From Caulifigura coniformis (GTDB lineage: Bacteria; Planctomycetota; Planctomycetia; Planctomycetales; Planctomycetaceae), in NCBI RefSeq assembly GCF_007745175.1, contig NZ_CP036271.1, positions 4,662,314 through 4,726,313 of the forward strand: a DNA stretch of 64,000 nt. Reading direction: 5' to 3'. The translations under genes and the position numbers were made by a program. Positions 15,953 to 26,953 of this stretch are shown here, piece by piece; within the stretch, counting starts at the first letter, position 1, and each line of letters opens with the position of its first letter. The notes under the pieces are model-generated. The model was not told where the DNA came from, ran no database searches, and saw only the letters and a program-made list of their open reading frames with translations.

Positions 15953-18574
15953 TCATTCGAGGCGTACGGACCGCAACCTGAGCGCGTTGGCAATGACCGA
16001 GACCGAGCTGAGGCTCATCGCCGCCGCCGCAACCATCGGCGACAGCAGCAATCCGAACACCGGATACAGGACACCTGCTGCGACCGGGACCCCCAGCACG
16101 TTGTACACGAACGCGAAGAACAGGTTCTGGCGGATGTTCCGCATCACCGCGCGGCTGAGCCTGACCGCCCGGGTGATGCCCCGCAGATCCCCCTTCAACA
16201 GGGTGATCCCCGCGCTTTCGATCGCCACATCCGTCCCCGTTCCCATCGCGATTCCCACATCGGCGGCCGCGAGCGCCGGGGCATCGTTCACGCCATCCCC
16301 CGCCATCGCCACGATCGAACCGCTCGTTCGCAGCGTTTCCACGAACCGCTGCTTGTCGTCAGGGCGCACTCCGGCATGAAACTCATCGAGCCCCAACGCG
16401 CTGGCGACGGCCCGCGCTGTCGCCTCGTGGTCTCCCGTCAGCATGACGATCCGCAGGCCCAGCTCGTGCAGGTCACGCAGGGCTTCGGGCGTGGTTGTCT
16501 TGACGGGGTCGGCCACGGCCAGGACGCCGGCCAGCTGGTCGTCCACGGCCACGAACATCGCCGTCTGCCCCTGTTCCCGGAACGGGCGGACGCGCTCCTC
16601 AGCCCCCTCAATCCCTCCCACATTCCGTTCCCTCATCAGGACGAGAGTCCCGATCAACAGCTTTCGCGAGTCGACAACTCCCTCCAGCCCCCCGCCTGGA
16701 ATGGATGCGAAGCTCCCGCCTTCCGACAGCCGGATTCCCCTGCCTTTCGCCCCCTCGACGATCGCCCGCGCGAGAGGATGCTCGCTCGACTGTTCGAGCG
16801 AGGCGGCCAGCCGCAGGAGTTCGTCGCCATCATGGCCGCCGAGGCCGATGACTTCCGTGAGTCGCGGCCGGCCTTCCGTGAGCGTCCCCGTCTTGTCGAC
16901 AACGATCGTCGTCGCCCGCTGCAGGTGTTCGAGTGATTCGGCGCTCTTGATCAGAACACCCTCTCGAGCTCCGCGGCCCACTCCCACCATGATCGACATC
17001 GGGGTCGCCAGCCCCAGCGCGCACGGGCAGGCAATGATCAGCACGGCGACCGCATTCACGAGCGCGTACGCCAAACGTGGTTCCGGCCCCCACATGGCCC
17101 AGGCCACGAACGTGAAGACCGAGATCGCGACCACCGCCGGCACAAAATAGCCGGCCACCTGATCGGCCACGCGCTGGATCGGCGCCCGGCTCCGTCGGGC
17201 CTCCGCGACCATCGCGACGATTCGCGAAAGGACGGTGTCCGCCCCGACGCCTTCCGCCCGCATCACGAATGTCCCCGTCGAATTGATCGTCCCTCCAATG
17301 ACCTTGTCGCCAGTCCCCTTCTCGATCGGCAGCGGCTCCCCCGTGACCATCGACTCATCGACCGCGCTGCGACCTTCACTCACCACGCCGTCGACCGGGA
17401 CCTTCTCGCCCGGACGGACCCGGAGCAAATCCCCTGCCTTCACGCGGTCGAGCGAGACCTCTTTCTCCACACCGTTCTGCAGAAGGTGCGCGCTCGTCGG
17501 CGCCAGAGACATCAGTTCGCGGATCGCACTCCCCGTTTGCTGCCGCGCGCGCAGTTCCAGGACCTGGCCCAGCAGGACCAGCGTGGTAATCACGGCCGCC
17601 GCCTCGAAATAGAGTTCGACGACGCCGTGCATCTTGAAGGATTCGGGAAACGCATTCGGAGCAAGGAGCGCGGCGAGGCTGTAGACATAGGCCGCTCCCG
17701 TGCCGATCGCGATCAGCGTAAACATGTTCAGCCGCCGGGTGACGAGCGACCGCCAGCCCCGGACAAGAAAGGGCCAACCGCCCCACAGTACGACCGGCGT
17801 CGCCAGAAGGAACTGCAGCCATTGGGAGCGCCCGGGCGATAGCCACTGATGAGTGTCGACGCCGACCATCGGCGCCATCGCCAGGACGAACAACGGCAGG
17901 CTCAGCACGGCCGAGACCAGGAACCGTCGCGACATGGAACGCCGTTCGGCATCATCCTCCGCCGCCGCTGAGGGATCGGTGACCGGTTCGAGCGCCATCC
18001 CGCAGATGGGACAGTCGCCCGGATGATCCTGTCGCACCTCAGGATGCATCGGGCAGGTCCAGACCGTCGCGGACTCGCCGACGTGGGCGCGCTCCAGGGC
18101 CATCCCGCATTCCGGGCAGTCGCCCGGCAGGTCACTCTCCACTCCCGGGCACATCGGGCAGAACCAGGCCTTGCCGCGCGGCCTGTTCCCCGTCTGCGTA
18201 GGACGAGTCCCGCCGCAGCAGGAATGGCCTGGTGCCGCAGTTCCCAGAAACACCTGCCGGCAATGCTCGCTGCAGAAGTACTCGGTCTGTCCATCCTTCT
18301 CGGCTCGGAGGGCCCGCGCCGGATCGACGACCATCTGACAGATCGGATCGACGCGTCCCGACGTCGCGACGGGCGGGTCCAGCACCGGCAGGAGCGCCCC
18401 GGAGAAGTCCACCGATTCTCTCTGCGGACGGGCCGGGACGGCATGCGGATGCGACGCCGCGAACTTCCGGGCACACGAGGCGCTGCAGAAATACGTTGTA
18501 ACGCCCCCCTGCTCGAGGTGATGCGGCGTCGATTCCTCGACTTCCATCCCACAGACGGGGTCGATGTGTTTCAC
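15953..18574 (-). CDS. copA: Copper(I)-exporting P1B-type ATPase with two YHS and two heavy-metal-binding modules
   Basis: An 873-aa inner-membrane Cu(I) efflux ATPase. In order: two YHS-type Cys motifs (DPVCGMEV, then [10 protein letters not shown]), two zinc-ribbon-like heavy-metal-binding motifs ([40 protein letters not shown]), eight expected membrane helices, TGEP actuator, the CPC metal site ([13 protein letters not shown]), DKTGTLTE phosphorylation site, HP (SSEHPLARA) and [10 protein letters not shown] hinge. The last helices carry NX6YNX4P and MX2SS, the class 1B-1 signature for Cu(I). GTG at 18574 is chosen because AAAGGA lies 8 bases upstream and it overlaps the merR stop (GTGA), implying coupling. 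Confidence 0.94.
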   Translation of the reverse strand: MKHIDPVCGMEVEESTPHHLEQGGVTTYFCSASCARKFAASHPHAVPARPQRESVDFSGALLPVLDPPVATSGRVDPICQMVVDPARALRAEKDGQTEYFCSEHCRQVFLGTAAPGHSCCGGTRPTQTGNRPRGKAWFCPMCPGVESDLPGDCPECGMALERAHVGESATVWTCPMHPEVRQDHPGDCPICGMALEPVTDPSAAAEDDAERRSMSRRFLVSAVLSLPLFVLAMAPMVGVDTHQWLSPGRSQWLQFLLATPVVLWGGWPFLVRGWRSLVTRRLNMFTLIAIGTGAAYVYSLAALLAPNAFPESFKMHGVVELYFEAAAVITTLVLLGQVLELRARQQTGSAIRELMSLAPTSAHLLQNGVEKEVSLDRVKAGDLLRVRPGEKVPVDGVVSEGRSAVDESMVTGEPLPIEKGTGDKVIGGTINSTGTFVMRAEGVGADTVLSRIVAMVAEARRSRAPIQRVADQVAGYFVPAVVAISVFTFVAWAMWGPEPRLAYALVNAVAVLIIACPCALGLATPMSIMVGVGRGAREGVLIKSAESLEHLQRATTIVVDKTGTLTEGRPRLTEVIGLGGHDGDELLRLAASLEQSSEHPLARAIVEGAKGRGIRLSEGGSFASIPGGGLEGVVDSRKLLIGTLVLMRERNVGGIEGAEERVRPFREQGQTAMFVAVDDQLAGVLAVADPVKTTTPEALRDLHELGLRIVMLTGDHEATARAVASALGLDEFHAGVRPDDKQRFVETLRTSGSIVAMAGDGVNDAPALAAADVGIAMGTGTDVAIESAGITLLKGDLRGITRAVRLSRAVMRNIRQNLFFAFVYNVLGVPVAAGVLYPVFGLLLSPMVAAAAMSLSSVSVIANALRLRSVRLE

Positions 18575-19044
18575 GGCATTGGTCCTTTCGTGTCGCATGC
18601 GGTTCGAAGACCGTGCTCCATGGCGTCGACGATCGGGCATTCGCTCAGCGGGCCCTGACCGCGGCACTGCGTGACGAGGTGGAGCAGCGCATCCCGGATT
18701 TCCTGCAGGCTGCGGATCCGCCTTTCAACGTCATCAATCTTCAGCCGGGCCTGCCGCTTCACGTCGGCGGCCGTCGCGGAGGGATCCTGCCTCAGGTCGA
18801 GCAGCGATTTGATTTCGCCGAGAGTGAATCCCAGATCCTTGGCCCGGCGAATGAACTGCAGCCGCACAACCACACCCGGGTCGTAACTGCGGTATCCCGA
18901 ACGGCGGCGGGACGGTGCAGGCAGCAGCCCTTCCCGTTCATAGAACCGGATGGTTTCCACTCCCAGGCCGGCCGCCTTCGCCACCCGCCCGATGGTGAGC
19001 GTTTGAGGTGCCGGGCCGGCGGCCGTGCGTGCTGAGGCGTTCAT
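18571..19044 (-). CDS. MerR-family metal-responsive regulator (CueR/ZntR-like)
   Basis: A 157-aa dimeric activator. The winged helix is at residues ~17-75 ([20 protein letters not shown], then [20 protein letters not shown]), followed by the dimerisation helix and a C-terminal metal loop [10 protein letters not shown] (two Cys, eight residues apart), the arrangement of monovalent/divalent metal sensors. With CopA next to it, copper is the likely ligand. Unusually it is upstream of and co-transcribed with its target, not divergent; its TGA overlaps the copA GTG. The start at 19044 lies only six bases past the -10 hexamer, so the message may be leaderless. Confidence 0.92.
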   Translation of the reverse strand: MNASARTAAGPAPQTLTIGRVAKAAGLGVETIRFYEREGLLPAPSRRRSGYRSYDPGVVVRLQFIRRAKDLGFTLGEIKSLLDLRQDPSATAADVKRQARLKIDDVERRIRSLQEIRDALLHLVTQCRGQGPLSECPIVDAMEHGLRTACDTKGPMP

Positions 19045-19050
19045 GCCTCA

Positions 19051-19082
19051 AGTATAAACCCCGTAGTGCACTACAGGGTCAA
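19051..19082 (-). promoter_or_regulatory. MerR-type promoter/operator of the merR-copA operon
   Basis: Minus strand reads TTGACC (-35, 19082-19077), a 20-base spacer, then TATACT (-10, 19056-19051). The spacer contains the perfect palindrome GTAGTGCACTAC (19063-19074), nearly symmetric out to 18 bases. An over-long spacer with a central dyad is the hallmark of promoters that MerR proteins activate by DNA distortion. Confidence 0.9.
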
Positions 19083-19121
19083 CAGCGGGGGCACCGGAAT
19101 CTCTCGCTGAGCGCCGAATCC

Positions 19122-19436
19122 TTACGGCGACGTCGGCCGCCCGGTCGCCGAAGCGCCGCTCCGTGCCGGAAGATTCTTGGTGACGATCGCGCCCAGGATC
19201 AGCAGATAGGCGAAGAACCGCACCCAGTACAGGTAATGCTGTTCCATCGGGTCGGCGACGAAAATCATCGCGACGCGAATCGAACCGAGGGCCCAGAACG
19301 CGATGCTGAACATCAGGAAGAACGAGTCACGCGAACGCACAAAATAGCGCAGGAAGAACAGCCCGGCGACTGAGTGTCCCATGGCGATCGCGCCGCGGAG
19401 AAAGGCATTTGCGTCTGGAGGGATGAGGTCGCTCAT
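19122..19436 (-). CDS. DUF5985 family membrane protein (104 aa)
   Basis: A small integral membrane protein of the DUF5985 family with three predicted transmembrane helices: AIAMGHSVAGLFFLRYF, FFLMFSIAFWALGSIRVAMI and YLYWVRFFAYLLILGAIV. Function of the family is unknown. The ATG at 19436 directly follows the TGA of the upstream gene with no gap, so expression is coupled. It is the last gene of a three-gene operon. The gap of 39 bases to the merR-copA promoter is very short. Confidence 0.85.
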   Translation of the reverse strand: MSDLIPPDANAFLRGAIAMGHSVAGLFFLRYFVRSRDSFFLMFSIAFWALGSIRVAMIFVADPMEQHYLYWVRFFAYLLILGAIVTKNLPARSGASATGRPTSP

Positions 19437-19694
19437 TCAGGTGGCTTCCCAGATGAGGGCATACAACAGGGCAAACACACTGATCAGGGCGACGATGTTC
19501 GCCGGCATGGTCAGGTCAGTCTGCGGACCCACGATCACGTCGCCGAAGAGGATGGCGTTATTCACCGCCATTCCGAAAAAAAACACGGCGCTCCAGCTCA
19601 GAAGCCGGCGCGACGGCCCATGAGCGGCCCGCCACAACAGCGTTCCGCTCGCCAGGCTCGTGAGCATGCACAGGAGAAAAACCACACCAGGCAT
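19437..19694 (-). CDS. DUF5985 family membrane protein (85 aa)
   Basis: A small protein with three predicted membrane helices (VVFLLCMLTSLASGTLLW, LLSWSAVFFFGMAVNNAILF, IVALISVFALLYALIWE). It pairs with the following DUF5985 gene; paired DUF5985 genes may form a hetero-oligomeric membrane complex, which is inference. ATG 19694 follows the upstream stop by 11 bases with a GGGAG-type binding site in the gap. Confidence 0.85.
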   Translation of the reverse strand: MPGVVFLLCMLTSLASGTLLWRAAHGPSRRLLSWSAVFFFGMAVNNAILFGDVIVGPQTDLTMPANIVALISVFALLYALIWEAT

Positions 19695-19705
19695 GTCTGG
19701 CTCCC

Positions 19706-20083
19706 CTATTCCTTTCTGCGCAGACGGAATGCGTCTGCAAAGCTCTGGTACTTGTCCGCCGGTCCGGCGTAGATCATCTCGACGACTTTGAGACGGCGTC
19801 TGGCATACAGCTCCTTCAGGGCCTCGACGGTCGTCACCAGTTCCGGATTCCGCGGCGCAAAGCGATATCCGTCCACATGGTGGGTCAGCAACCCCCGGGA
19901 GGTCATGGCGGTGAGTAGAGCTTCCGCCGCAGCGGGCGTCACATACAGCTCGCGCGAGACACCTTCCACGGTCCAGGCCTTCGACGGGTCGCCCGCAAGA
20001 AGCAACAGCAGCTCAAGCTCGGCGATCGAGCCGATGCAGTCGCCCACGAAGGTCTCGACCTGGGGCGGAATCTGATCCGACAT
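19706..20083 (-). CDS. Winged-helix-like small protein, first gene of DUF5985 operon
   Basis: A 125-aa cytoplasmic protein starting MSDQIPPQVETFVGDCIGSI at ATG 20083. Residues ~35-75 look like a winged helix (WTVEGVSRELYVTPAAAEAL, then MTSRGLLTHHVDGYRFAP), followed by a basic helix (ALKELYARRRLKVVEMIY). It is the first gene of an operon with two DUF5985 membrane proteins and is divergent from the poly-HAMP kinase gene. It may be a local regulator, or a cytoplasmic adaptor for the membrane pair; I cannot tell which. Confidence 0.8.
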   Translation of the reverse strand: MSDQIPPQVETFVGDCIGSIAELELLLLLAGDPSKAWTVEGVSRELYVTPAAAEALLTAMTSRGLLTHHVDGYRFAPRNPELVTTVEALKELYARRRLKVVEMIYAGPADKYQSFADAFRLRRKE

Positions 20084-20464
20084 GCCACCGGGAGAGGATG
20101 CCTGAATGCAACACGGGCGAATCACTTCGCATGGAGAGCCGCTCCTCGTCGTGCGGAGCGGACGCTGCAACTCTTCAGCAAGAGTCACTTCCCCTTTTAG
20201 TCCCGTCGGCCATGTCGATCAATTCTCATCGGCACGGTTTGCCAACCTTTCGCGAATTGGGACTCGTCCGGGACCTCCGAAACAGGCCTCGAATGTTTTC
20301 GGGAAGAGACTTCTGCGCGTTCCGGGACCGCGTTACGATGCCACGTGACTGTCCCCGAATGAATGCTGCGGAAATGACTTCGGCAGCGATGCTCGGGCTA
20401 CCGAGAAGGCCCTGCGGCGCTTTGACGGCGACGCACTGGCGTACTGAATTGCCTTGGATGATCC
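20084..20464. promoter_or_regulatory. Divergent intergenic region between winged-helix operon and poly-HAMP kinase
   Basis: About 380 bases between two divergent start codons, so it should contain both promoters. I see no confident promoter hexamers or operator symmetry and no supportable gene. Confidence 0.4.
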
Positions 20465-23400
20465 ATGAGCATGGCGCCCTCTCCCTCCACTCCTTCGGAA
20501 GTGGAGTCCAAGCGCACACGCGTGAAAAAGTCCCGGGCGGCAAAGGCCCTCGCGAACGGCAAGCCGGAGAATGGCGAATCCGCCCCTCGTGAGTCTCCGG
20601 CCAAATCTGACGGCATTGACGAACGTCAGTTGCTCACCGCCATTCTGGCCCTGAAAAAGGGGGATTTCTCCGCCCGTCTGCCGGTGGAGTGGACGGGCGT
20701 CGCCGGGAAGGTCGCCGACGCGTTCAACGAATTCGTCGACCTGATGGTCCGCCACACGAGTGAAGTCGAGCGGATCAGTAACGTCGTCGGGAAGCAGGGG
20801 CGCATTGCGCAGCGGATTCCCATGGCCGGCGCGACGGGCGCCTGGGCCCAGCGTCTTTTGGCCATCAACGGGCTCATCGACGATCTCGTCCATCCCATCA
20901 CGGAGACCGCCCGGGTGATCGGGGCCGTCGCCAAGGGGGACCTTTCGCAGTCGATGGAACTGGGAACCGATGAAGGCCCACTCGAAGGTGAGTTTCTCCG
21001 GACCGCAAAAACCGTCAACACGATGGTGGGTCAGCTCACGTCATTCGCCTCGGAAGTGACTCGCGTGGCCCGCGAGGTGTCGACGGAAGGCAAGCTCGGC
21101 GGACAGGCACAGGTGAAAGGCCTTGCCGGAACCTGGCGCGACCTGACCGACAACGTCAACCTGATGGCTTCGAACCTGACCAATCAGGTGCGAAACATCG
21201 CCCAGGTGACCACGGCCGTCGCGAACGGCGACCTGACCAAGAAAATCACCGTCGACGTCCGCGGCGAGTTCCTCGAGCTCAAAGACACCATCAACACGAT
21301 GGTCGATCAGCTCCGTTCATTCGCTTCGGAAGTGACCCGCGTCGCCCGCGAAGTGGGCTCGGAAGGAAAACTCGGCGGACAGGCGCGCGTGGAAGGCGTG
21401 TCGGGAACCTGGAAGGACCTGACGGACAACGTCAATTCGATGGCCTCGAACCTCACGGCCCAGGTGCGAAATATCGCCGCCGTGACGACCGCCGTCGCCA
21501 CGGGAGATCTCACCAAGAAGATCACCGTCGACGTGAAGGGCGAAATCCTCGAACTGAAGAACACCATCAACACGATGGTCGACCAGCTCTCGTCGTTCGC
21601 CTCCGAAGTGACCCGCGTGGCCCGCGAAGTGGGCACCGAAGGAAAGCTCGGTGGACAGGCCCAGGTGAAGGGGGTGGCCGGCACATGGAAGGATCTCACG
21701 GACAACGTGAACTCCATGGGCTCCAACCTGACCATTCAGCTTCGCGACGTCTCCAAGGTCGCGACGGCGATTGCGTCCGGCGATCTCGGTCAGAAGGTGA
21801 CCGTGGACGTGAAGGGCGAAATTCTGCAGATCAAAAACACCATCAATACGATGGTCGATCAGCTTGGCTCGTTCGCGTCGGAAGTGACCCGCGTCGCCCG
21901 CGAGGTGGGCACCGAAGGCCGCCTCGGTGGTCAGGCCAACGTGAAAGGCGTCGCCGGCACCTGGAAAGACCTCACGGATAACGTGAACTACATGGCCGGC
22001 AACCTGACGAACCAGGTCCGGAACATCGCGGAAGTGACGACTGCCGTCGCCAGCGGCGACCTTTCCAAGAAGATCACTGTCGATGTGAAGGGAGAAATCC
22101 TCGAGCTGAAGAACACCATCAATACGATGGTCGATCAGCTTCGCTCCTTTGCTTCGGAAGTGACCCGCGTGGCCCGCGAAGTGGGAACGGAAGGAAAGCT
22201 CGGCGGACAGGCCGACGTGAAAGGCGTGGCGGGGACGTGGAAGGATCTCACGGACTCCGTGAATTACATGGCCGGCAACCTGACGGCCCAGGTGCGAAAC
22301 ATCGCCGAAGTGACGACGGCTGTCGCCAAGGGAGATCTCTCCAAGAAGATCACCGTCGACGTCAAGGGCGAAATCCTTGAGCTGAAGAACACCGTCAACA
22401 TCATGGTGGATCAGCTCCGCTCGTTCGCGTCGGAAGTGACCCGCGTGGCCCGCGAGGTCGGGTCCGAAGGAAAGCTGGGAGGACAGGCCGAAGTCCAGGG
22501 AATGGCCGGCACGTGGAAGGATCTCACTGACAACGTCAACTACATGGCCGGCAACCTGACGAACCAGGTCCGCAACATCGCCGAGGTGACGACGGCCGTC
22601 GCCAAGGGAGATCTCTCGAAGAAGATCACCGTCGATGTGAAGGGCGAAATTCTGGAACTCAAGGTGACCATCAACACGATGGTGGACCAGCTGAGTTCGT
22701 TCGCGTCGGAAGTGACGCGCGTCGCCCGCGAAGTGGGCTCTGAAGGAAAACTCGGCGGGCAGGCCGACGTCCGCGGCGTGGCCGGAACCTGGAAGGATCT
22801 CACCGATTCCGTGAACTCGATGGCGTCGAACCTGACGAACCAGGTCCGCAACATCGCCGACGTGACGACCGCCGTCGCCAAGGGTGACCTGTCGCGCAAG
22901 ATCACCGTGGCGCCCAAGGGCGAAATTCTGGAGCTCAAGAACACCATCAACACGATGGTCGATCAGCTGAGTTCGTTCGCGGCCGAGGTGACCCGCGTGG
23001 CCCGCGAAGTGGGCTCCGAAGGCAAGCTCGGCGGGCAGGCCGACGTGAAGGGCGTCGCCGGCACCTGGAAGGATCTCACTGACAATGTGAACTACATGGC
23101 CGGCAACCTCACGGCCCAGGTGCGAAACATTGCCGATGTCACGACCGCCGTCGCCAAGGGCGATCTGTCGAAAAAAATCACCGTCGATGTGAAGGGCGAA
23201 ATCCTCGAGCTGAAGAACACCATCAACACGATGGTCGACCAGCTCGGCTCGTTCGCCTCGGAAGTGACCCGCGTCGCCCGCGAAGTGGGCTCGGAAGGAA
23301 AGCTCGGCGGACAGGCTGATGTGAAGGGGGTCGCCGGCACGTGGAAAGACCTCACGGACAACGTGAACTACATGGCCGGCAACTTGACGGCCCAGGTGCG

Positions 23401-26400
23401 AAACATCGCCGAAGTGACGACCGCCGTGGCCAACGGCGACCTGTCGAAAAAGATCACTGTCGACGTGAAGGGGGAAATCCTCGAGCTGAAGAACACCGTC
23501 AACATCATGGTGGATCAGCTTCGCTCCTTCGCGTCAGAAGTGACCCGCGTGGCCCGCGAGGTGGGGACCGAAGGCAAGCTGGGAGGCCAGGCTGATGTGA
23601 AGGGCGTGTCGGGAACGTGGAAAGACCTGACCGACAACGTCAACTACATGGCCGGCAACCTCACCGGTCAGGTCCGCGGCATCGCCCGCGTCGTGACGGC
23701 CGTCGCCAACGGCGACCTGCGCCAGAAACTCACGGTGGAAGCCAAGGGGGAAATCGCGGCCCTCTCGGAAACGATCAACAGCATGATCGACACCCTCGCA
23801 ACCTTCGCCGATCAGGTGACGTCGGTGGCCCGCGAGGTGGGTGTCGAAGGCCGCCTCGGCGGCCAGGCGAGCGTCCCCGGCGCGGCCGGAACCTGGAAGG
23901 ATCTGACCGACAACGTGAACCAGCTGGCGGCCAACCTGACCGGCCAGGTGCGGGCCATCGCCGAAGTGGCGACGGCTGTGACCAAAGGCGACCTCACGCG
24001 GTTCATCACGGTGGAAGCCCGCGGCGAAGTGGCGGCTCTCAAAGACAACATCAATGAGATGATCCGCAACCTGAAGGACACGACGCACAAGAACAGCGAG
24101 CAGGACTGGCTGAAAACCAACCTCGCCAAGTTCAGCCGCATGCTCCAGGGGCAGAAAGACCTGCTCACGGTCGGCCGCCTGATCCTCTCGGAGCTGGCCC
24201 CCGTCGTCTCGGCTCAGCACGGCGTCTTCTACATCTTCGACAACTCCGGCGAGCCGCAACTGCGGCTCCTGGCCAGCTACGCCTATCGCGAGCGGCGGCA
24301 CATCGGCAATTCGTTCAGGCTCGGCGAAGGGCTCGTCGGACAGTGCGCGTTCGAGAAGCAGAAAATCCTGCTGGGCCACGTGCCGCCCGACTATGTCCAG
24401 ATCTCCTCGGGCCTCGGTGAAGCCACTCCGCTGAACGTCATCGTGCTTCCGGTGATCTTCGAAGGCCAGGTCAAGGCGGTCATCGAACTGGCCTCGTTCG
24501 AACGCTTCAGCCTCGCGCACCATGCCTTCCTCGATCAGCTCACCGAATCGATCGGCATCGTGCTGAATACGATCGAAGCCAACATGCGGACCGAAGACCT
24601 GCTCAAGCAGTCTCAGTCGCTGGCCCGCGAGCTTCAGAGCCAGCAGCAGGAACTCAAGAGCACCAATGAGCAGCTCGAAGAGAAGGCCCGCCTGCTCGCG
24701 GAGCAGAACGTGGAGGTCGAACGCAAGAACGAGGAAGTCGAACAGGCACGGCAGGCCCTGGAGGAGAAGGCGACACAGCTCGCCCTCACCTCCAAGTACA
24801 AATCAGAGTTCCTCGCGAACATGTCGCACGAACTCCGGACTCCCCTCAACAGCCTGTTGATCCTTTCCGACCAGCTCCGCCGGAACCGCGAAGGAAACCT
24901 GCAGGCCAAGCAGCTCGAATTCGCGCAGACCATTCACGCCGCCGGCAACGATCTGCTCAACCTCATCAATGACATTCTCGACCTGTCGAAGATCGAATCG
25001 GGTACGGTTGTACTCGATATCGGCGAACTCCAGTTCGGCGACCTCCGCGACTACGTCGAACGCACGTTCCGGCACGTCGCCGATTCCAAGCGGCTCGAGT
25101 TCGCCATCGATCTCGACGAACGGCTTCCCCGTTCGCTCTACACCGATTCCAAGCGTCTCCAGCAGGTCATCAAGAATCTGCTCTCCAATGCGTTCAAGTT
25201 CACGCACACCGGGCACGTCTCGCTCTCGATCCAGGTGGTTGAAGGCGGCTGGTCCACCGATCATGACACCTTGAACAAGGCACGTACGGTCCTCGCCTTC
25301 AGCGTCGAAGATACCGGCATCGGAATTCCGTCCGACAAGCAGCGGATCATCTTCGAAGCGTTTCAGCAGGCGGACGGCAGCACGAACCGCAAATACGGCG
25401 GAACGGGCCTGGGCCTCGCGATCAGCCGCGAGCTCTCCAATATCCTGGGCGGCGAACTCCGGCTCGTCAGCCACATCGGCACCGGCAGCCAGTTCACGCT
25501 CTATCTGCCCGTCAGTTATGCCCCGGTCAAATCCCACCGTCGGATCGTCGCCGAGACGCAGCCGTCCGGCATGCCGGGCCTGCCCGCGCCGTCCGGGTCT
25601 GACGACGAAGGCGCCTACCTCGTCGAGGCCATCGATCCGGTCATCTCCAGCAACGTCTTTGCAGATGATCGTGAACAACTGGGCGTCGGCGAGCGGGTCC
25701 TGCTCGCCGTCGACAACGACGAAGCATTTGTCCGCATCCTCCTCGATGCTTGCCGCGATATCGGCTGGAAGGGAATCGCGACAACCAGCGGCGCGGCGGC
25801 CCTCGCGATGGCCCGCGATCTCCGGCCCGATGCCATCACCCTCGACCTGCGCCTCCCGGATATCGACGGCTGGCGCGTTCTCGACCGGCTGAAAAACGAC
25901 GCCGAAACCCGCCACATCCCCGTCTACATCATCACGACCGAAGACGAGCAGCGCGAACGAGGCCGCCAGCGCGGAGCGCTTGGCGTCCTGGCCAAGCCCT
26001 TCCAAAGCAAGGAACTGCTGGAAGAAGCGCTCCTCTCCCTCAAGAGCTATGTCGAGCGTGAAGCGCGACGGCTGCTCGTGCTCGAGTCCGAGCCGGCGCA
26101 CCCGTCGTCCCTCAGTCATCTCCTGTCTCACGAAGGAGCGATGCTGACAACCACCACCAGCGCCGACGACGCCCTCGAGCGGATCGCCTCCGAGCGCTTC
26201 GACTGCGTGGTCGTCGGTCCGGATATCCCAGAGATGGCCTTCCGCGAGATCCTCGATGCCGCGGAGCGGAGCCCTGTCCTGAACGACACTCCGCTCATCG
26301 TCTACCACTCGCGAAGCCTCTCCAAGCGGGACGAATCCCGCATGAACCGTCTCCGGAGCAGCCTCGTCCTCAAGGAGGTGCGTTCGCCCGAACGTCTCCT

Positions 26401-26869
26401 CGACCAGGCCTCGCTGTACCTGCATTCGCCCATTTCGAGGCTCGGGGAATCGCAGCAGACGCTCTTCCGACAGCTGCATGAATCGGACACCGTGCTGGAC
26501 GGGAAGACGGTGCTCATCGTCGACGACGACGTCCGGAACATCTTCGCGATGACAAGCATCCTCGAGCAGCATCGGATGAACGTGATCCCGTCCGAAAGTG
26601 GCAAGGATGCCATTCAGCTCCTCAAGGAGCGCAGCGATATCGATATCGTCCTGATGGACATCATGATGCCCGACATGGACGGCTATGAAACGATACGCAC
26701 GATCCGTCGCGTGTCGACTCTGAAGTCGCTCCCCATCGTCGCCGTCACGGCGAAGGCCATGAAAGGGGACCGGGAAAAGTGCCTGCAGGCCGGGGCCTGG
26801 GACTACCTGTCGAAGCCGGTCGACCCCGACTACATGCTCGGCGTCCTCAGGGCCTGGCTTCACCGCTGA
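20465..26869 (+). CDS. Giant soluble hybrid histidine kinase with 11 tandem HAMP units, GAF and three receiver domains
   Basis: A 2134-aa sensor kinase without membrane helices, resembling the poly-HAMP group III (Nik1-like) hybrid kinases. Order: Lys/Arg-rich tail (1-50); degenerate HAMP region (55-190); eleven near-identical 92-residue HAMP units starting at 193 and each marked by [16 protein letters not shown] domain (~1237-1370); coiled coil; HisKA with [11 protein letters not shown] (His1455); HATPase with DTGIGIP and [10 protein letters not shown]; receiver 1 (Asp1794 in LDLRLPD); receiver 2, where the acceptor position reads [10 protein letters not shown] and the Asp is replaced by Gly; receiver 3 (Asp2065 in [11 protein letters not shown]). 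Start is ATG 20465 or the ATG two codons later. The signal sensed is unknown. Confidence 0.95.
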   Translation: MSMAPSPSTPSEVESKRTRVKKSRAAKALANGKPENGESAPRESPAKSDGIDERQLLTAILALKKGDFSARLPVEWTGVAGKVADAFNEFVDLMVRHTSEVERISNVVGKQGRIAQRIPMAGATGAWAQRLLAINGLIDDLVHPITETARVIGAVAKGDLSQSMELGTDEGPLEGEFLRTAKTVNTMVGQLTSFASEVTRVAREVSTEGKLGGQAQVKGLAGTWRDLTDNVNLMASNLTNQVRNIAQVTTAVANGDLTKKITVDVRGEFLELKDTINTMVDQLRSFASEVTRVAREVGSEGKLGGQARVEGVSGTWKDLTDNVNSMASNLTAQVRNIAAVTTAVATGDLTKKITVDVKGEILELKNTINTMVDQLSSFASEVTRVAREVGTEGKLGGQAQVKGVAGTWKDLTDNVNSMGSNLTIQLRDVSKVATAIASGDLGQKVTVDVKGEILQIKNTINTMVDQLGSFASEVTRVAREVGTEGRLGGQANVKGVAGTWKDLTDNVNYMAGNLTNQVRNIAEVTTAVASGDLSKKITVDVKGEILELKNTINTMVDQLRSFASEVTRVAREVGTEGKLGGQADVKGVAGTWKDLTDSVNYMAGNLTAQVRNIAEVTTAVAKGDLSKKITVDVKGEILELKNTVNIMVDQLRSFASEVTRVAREVGSEGKLGGQAEVQGMAGTWKDLTDNVNYMAGNLTNQVRNIAEVTTAVAKGDLSKKITVDVKGEILELKVTINTMVDQLSSFASEVTRVAREVGSEGKLGGQADVRGVAGTWKDLTDSVNSMASNLTNQVRNIADVTTAVAKGDLSRKITVAPKGEILELKNTINTMVDQLSSFAAEVTRVAREVGSEGKLGGQADVKGVAGTWKDLTDNVNYMAGNLTAQVRNIADVTTAVAKGDLSKKITVDVKGEILELKNTINTMVDQLGSFASEVTRVAREVGSEGKLGGQADVKGVAGTWKDLTDNVNYMAGNLTAQVRNIAEVTTAVANGDLSKKITVDVKGEILELKNTVNIMVDQLRSFASEVTRVAREVGTEGKLGGQADVKGVSGTWKDLTDNVNYMAGNLTGQVRGIARVVTAVANGDLRQKLTVEAKGEIAALSETINSMIDTLATFADQVTSVAREVGVEGRLGGQASVPGAAGTWKDLTDNVNQLAANLTGQVRAIAEVATAVTKGDLTRFITVEARGEVAALKDNINEMIRNLKDTTHKNSEQDWLKTNLAKFSRMLQGQKDLLTVGRLILSELAPVVSAQHGVFYIFDNSGEPQLRLLASYAYRERRHIGNSFRLGEGLVGQCAFEKQKILLGHVPPDYVQISSGLGEATPLNVIVLPVIFEGQVKAVIELASFERFSLAHHAFLDQLTESIGIVLNTIEANMRTEDLLKQSQSLARELQSQQQELKSTNEQLEEKARLLAEQNVEVERKNEEVEQARQALEEKATQLALTSKYKSEFLANMSHELRTPLNSLLILSDQLRRNREGNLQAKQLEFAQTIHAAGNDLLNLINDILDLSKIESGTVVLDIGELQFGDLRDYVERTFRHVADSKRLEFAIDLDERLPRSLYTDSKRLQQVIKNLLSNAFKFTHTGHVSLSIQVVEGGWSTDHDTLNKARTVLAFSVEDTGIGIPSDKQRIIFEAFQQADGSTNRKYGGTGLGLAISRELSNILGGELRLVSHIGTGSQFTLYLPVSYAPVKSHRRIVAETQPSGMPGLPAPSGSDDEGAYLVEAIDPVISSNVFADDREQLGVGERVLLAVDNDEAFVRILLDACRDIGWKGIATTSGAAALAMARDLRPDAITLDLRLPDIDGWRVLDRLKNDAETRHIPVYIITTEDEQRERGRQRGALGVLAKPFQSKELLEEALLSLKSYVEREARRLLVLESEPAHPSSLSHLLSHEGAMLTTTTSADDALERIASERFDCVVVGPDIPEMAFREILDAAERSPVLNDTPLIVYHSRSLSKRDESRMNRLRSSLVLKEVRSPERLLDQASLYLHSPISRLGESQQTLFRQLHESDTVLDGKTVLIVDDDVRNIFAMTSILEQHRMNVIPSESGKDAIQLLKERSDIDIVLMDIMMPDMDGYETIRTIRRVSTLKSLPIVAVTAKAMKGDREKCLQAGAWDYLSKPVDPDYMLGVLRAWLHR
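21041..24076 (+). repeat. Eleven tandem 276-bp repeats encoding HAMP units
   Basis: Each unit is exactly 92 codons; the first and last SFASEV-type motifs are at 21041 and 23801, ten periods of 276 bases apart. Units 2-10 are very alike in protein sequence but carry scattered synonymous differences. Unit 11 is the most diverged ([20 protein letters not shown]). The array is a likely site of unequal recombination. Confidence 0.93.
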
Positions 26870-26953
26870 TCCGGCTCCGGAGTGAAGCCATCCCTGAAAC
26901 GACTCAGGCCATCCTGAGCCAAGACGTTCGCGACCCTGACTGGAACCTGACCC

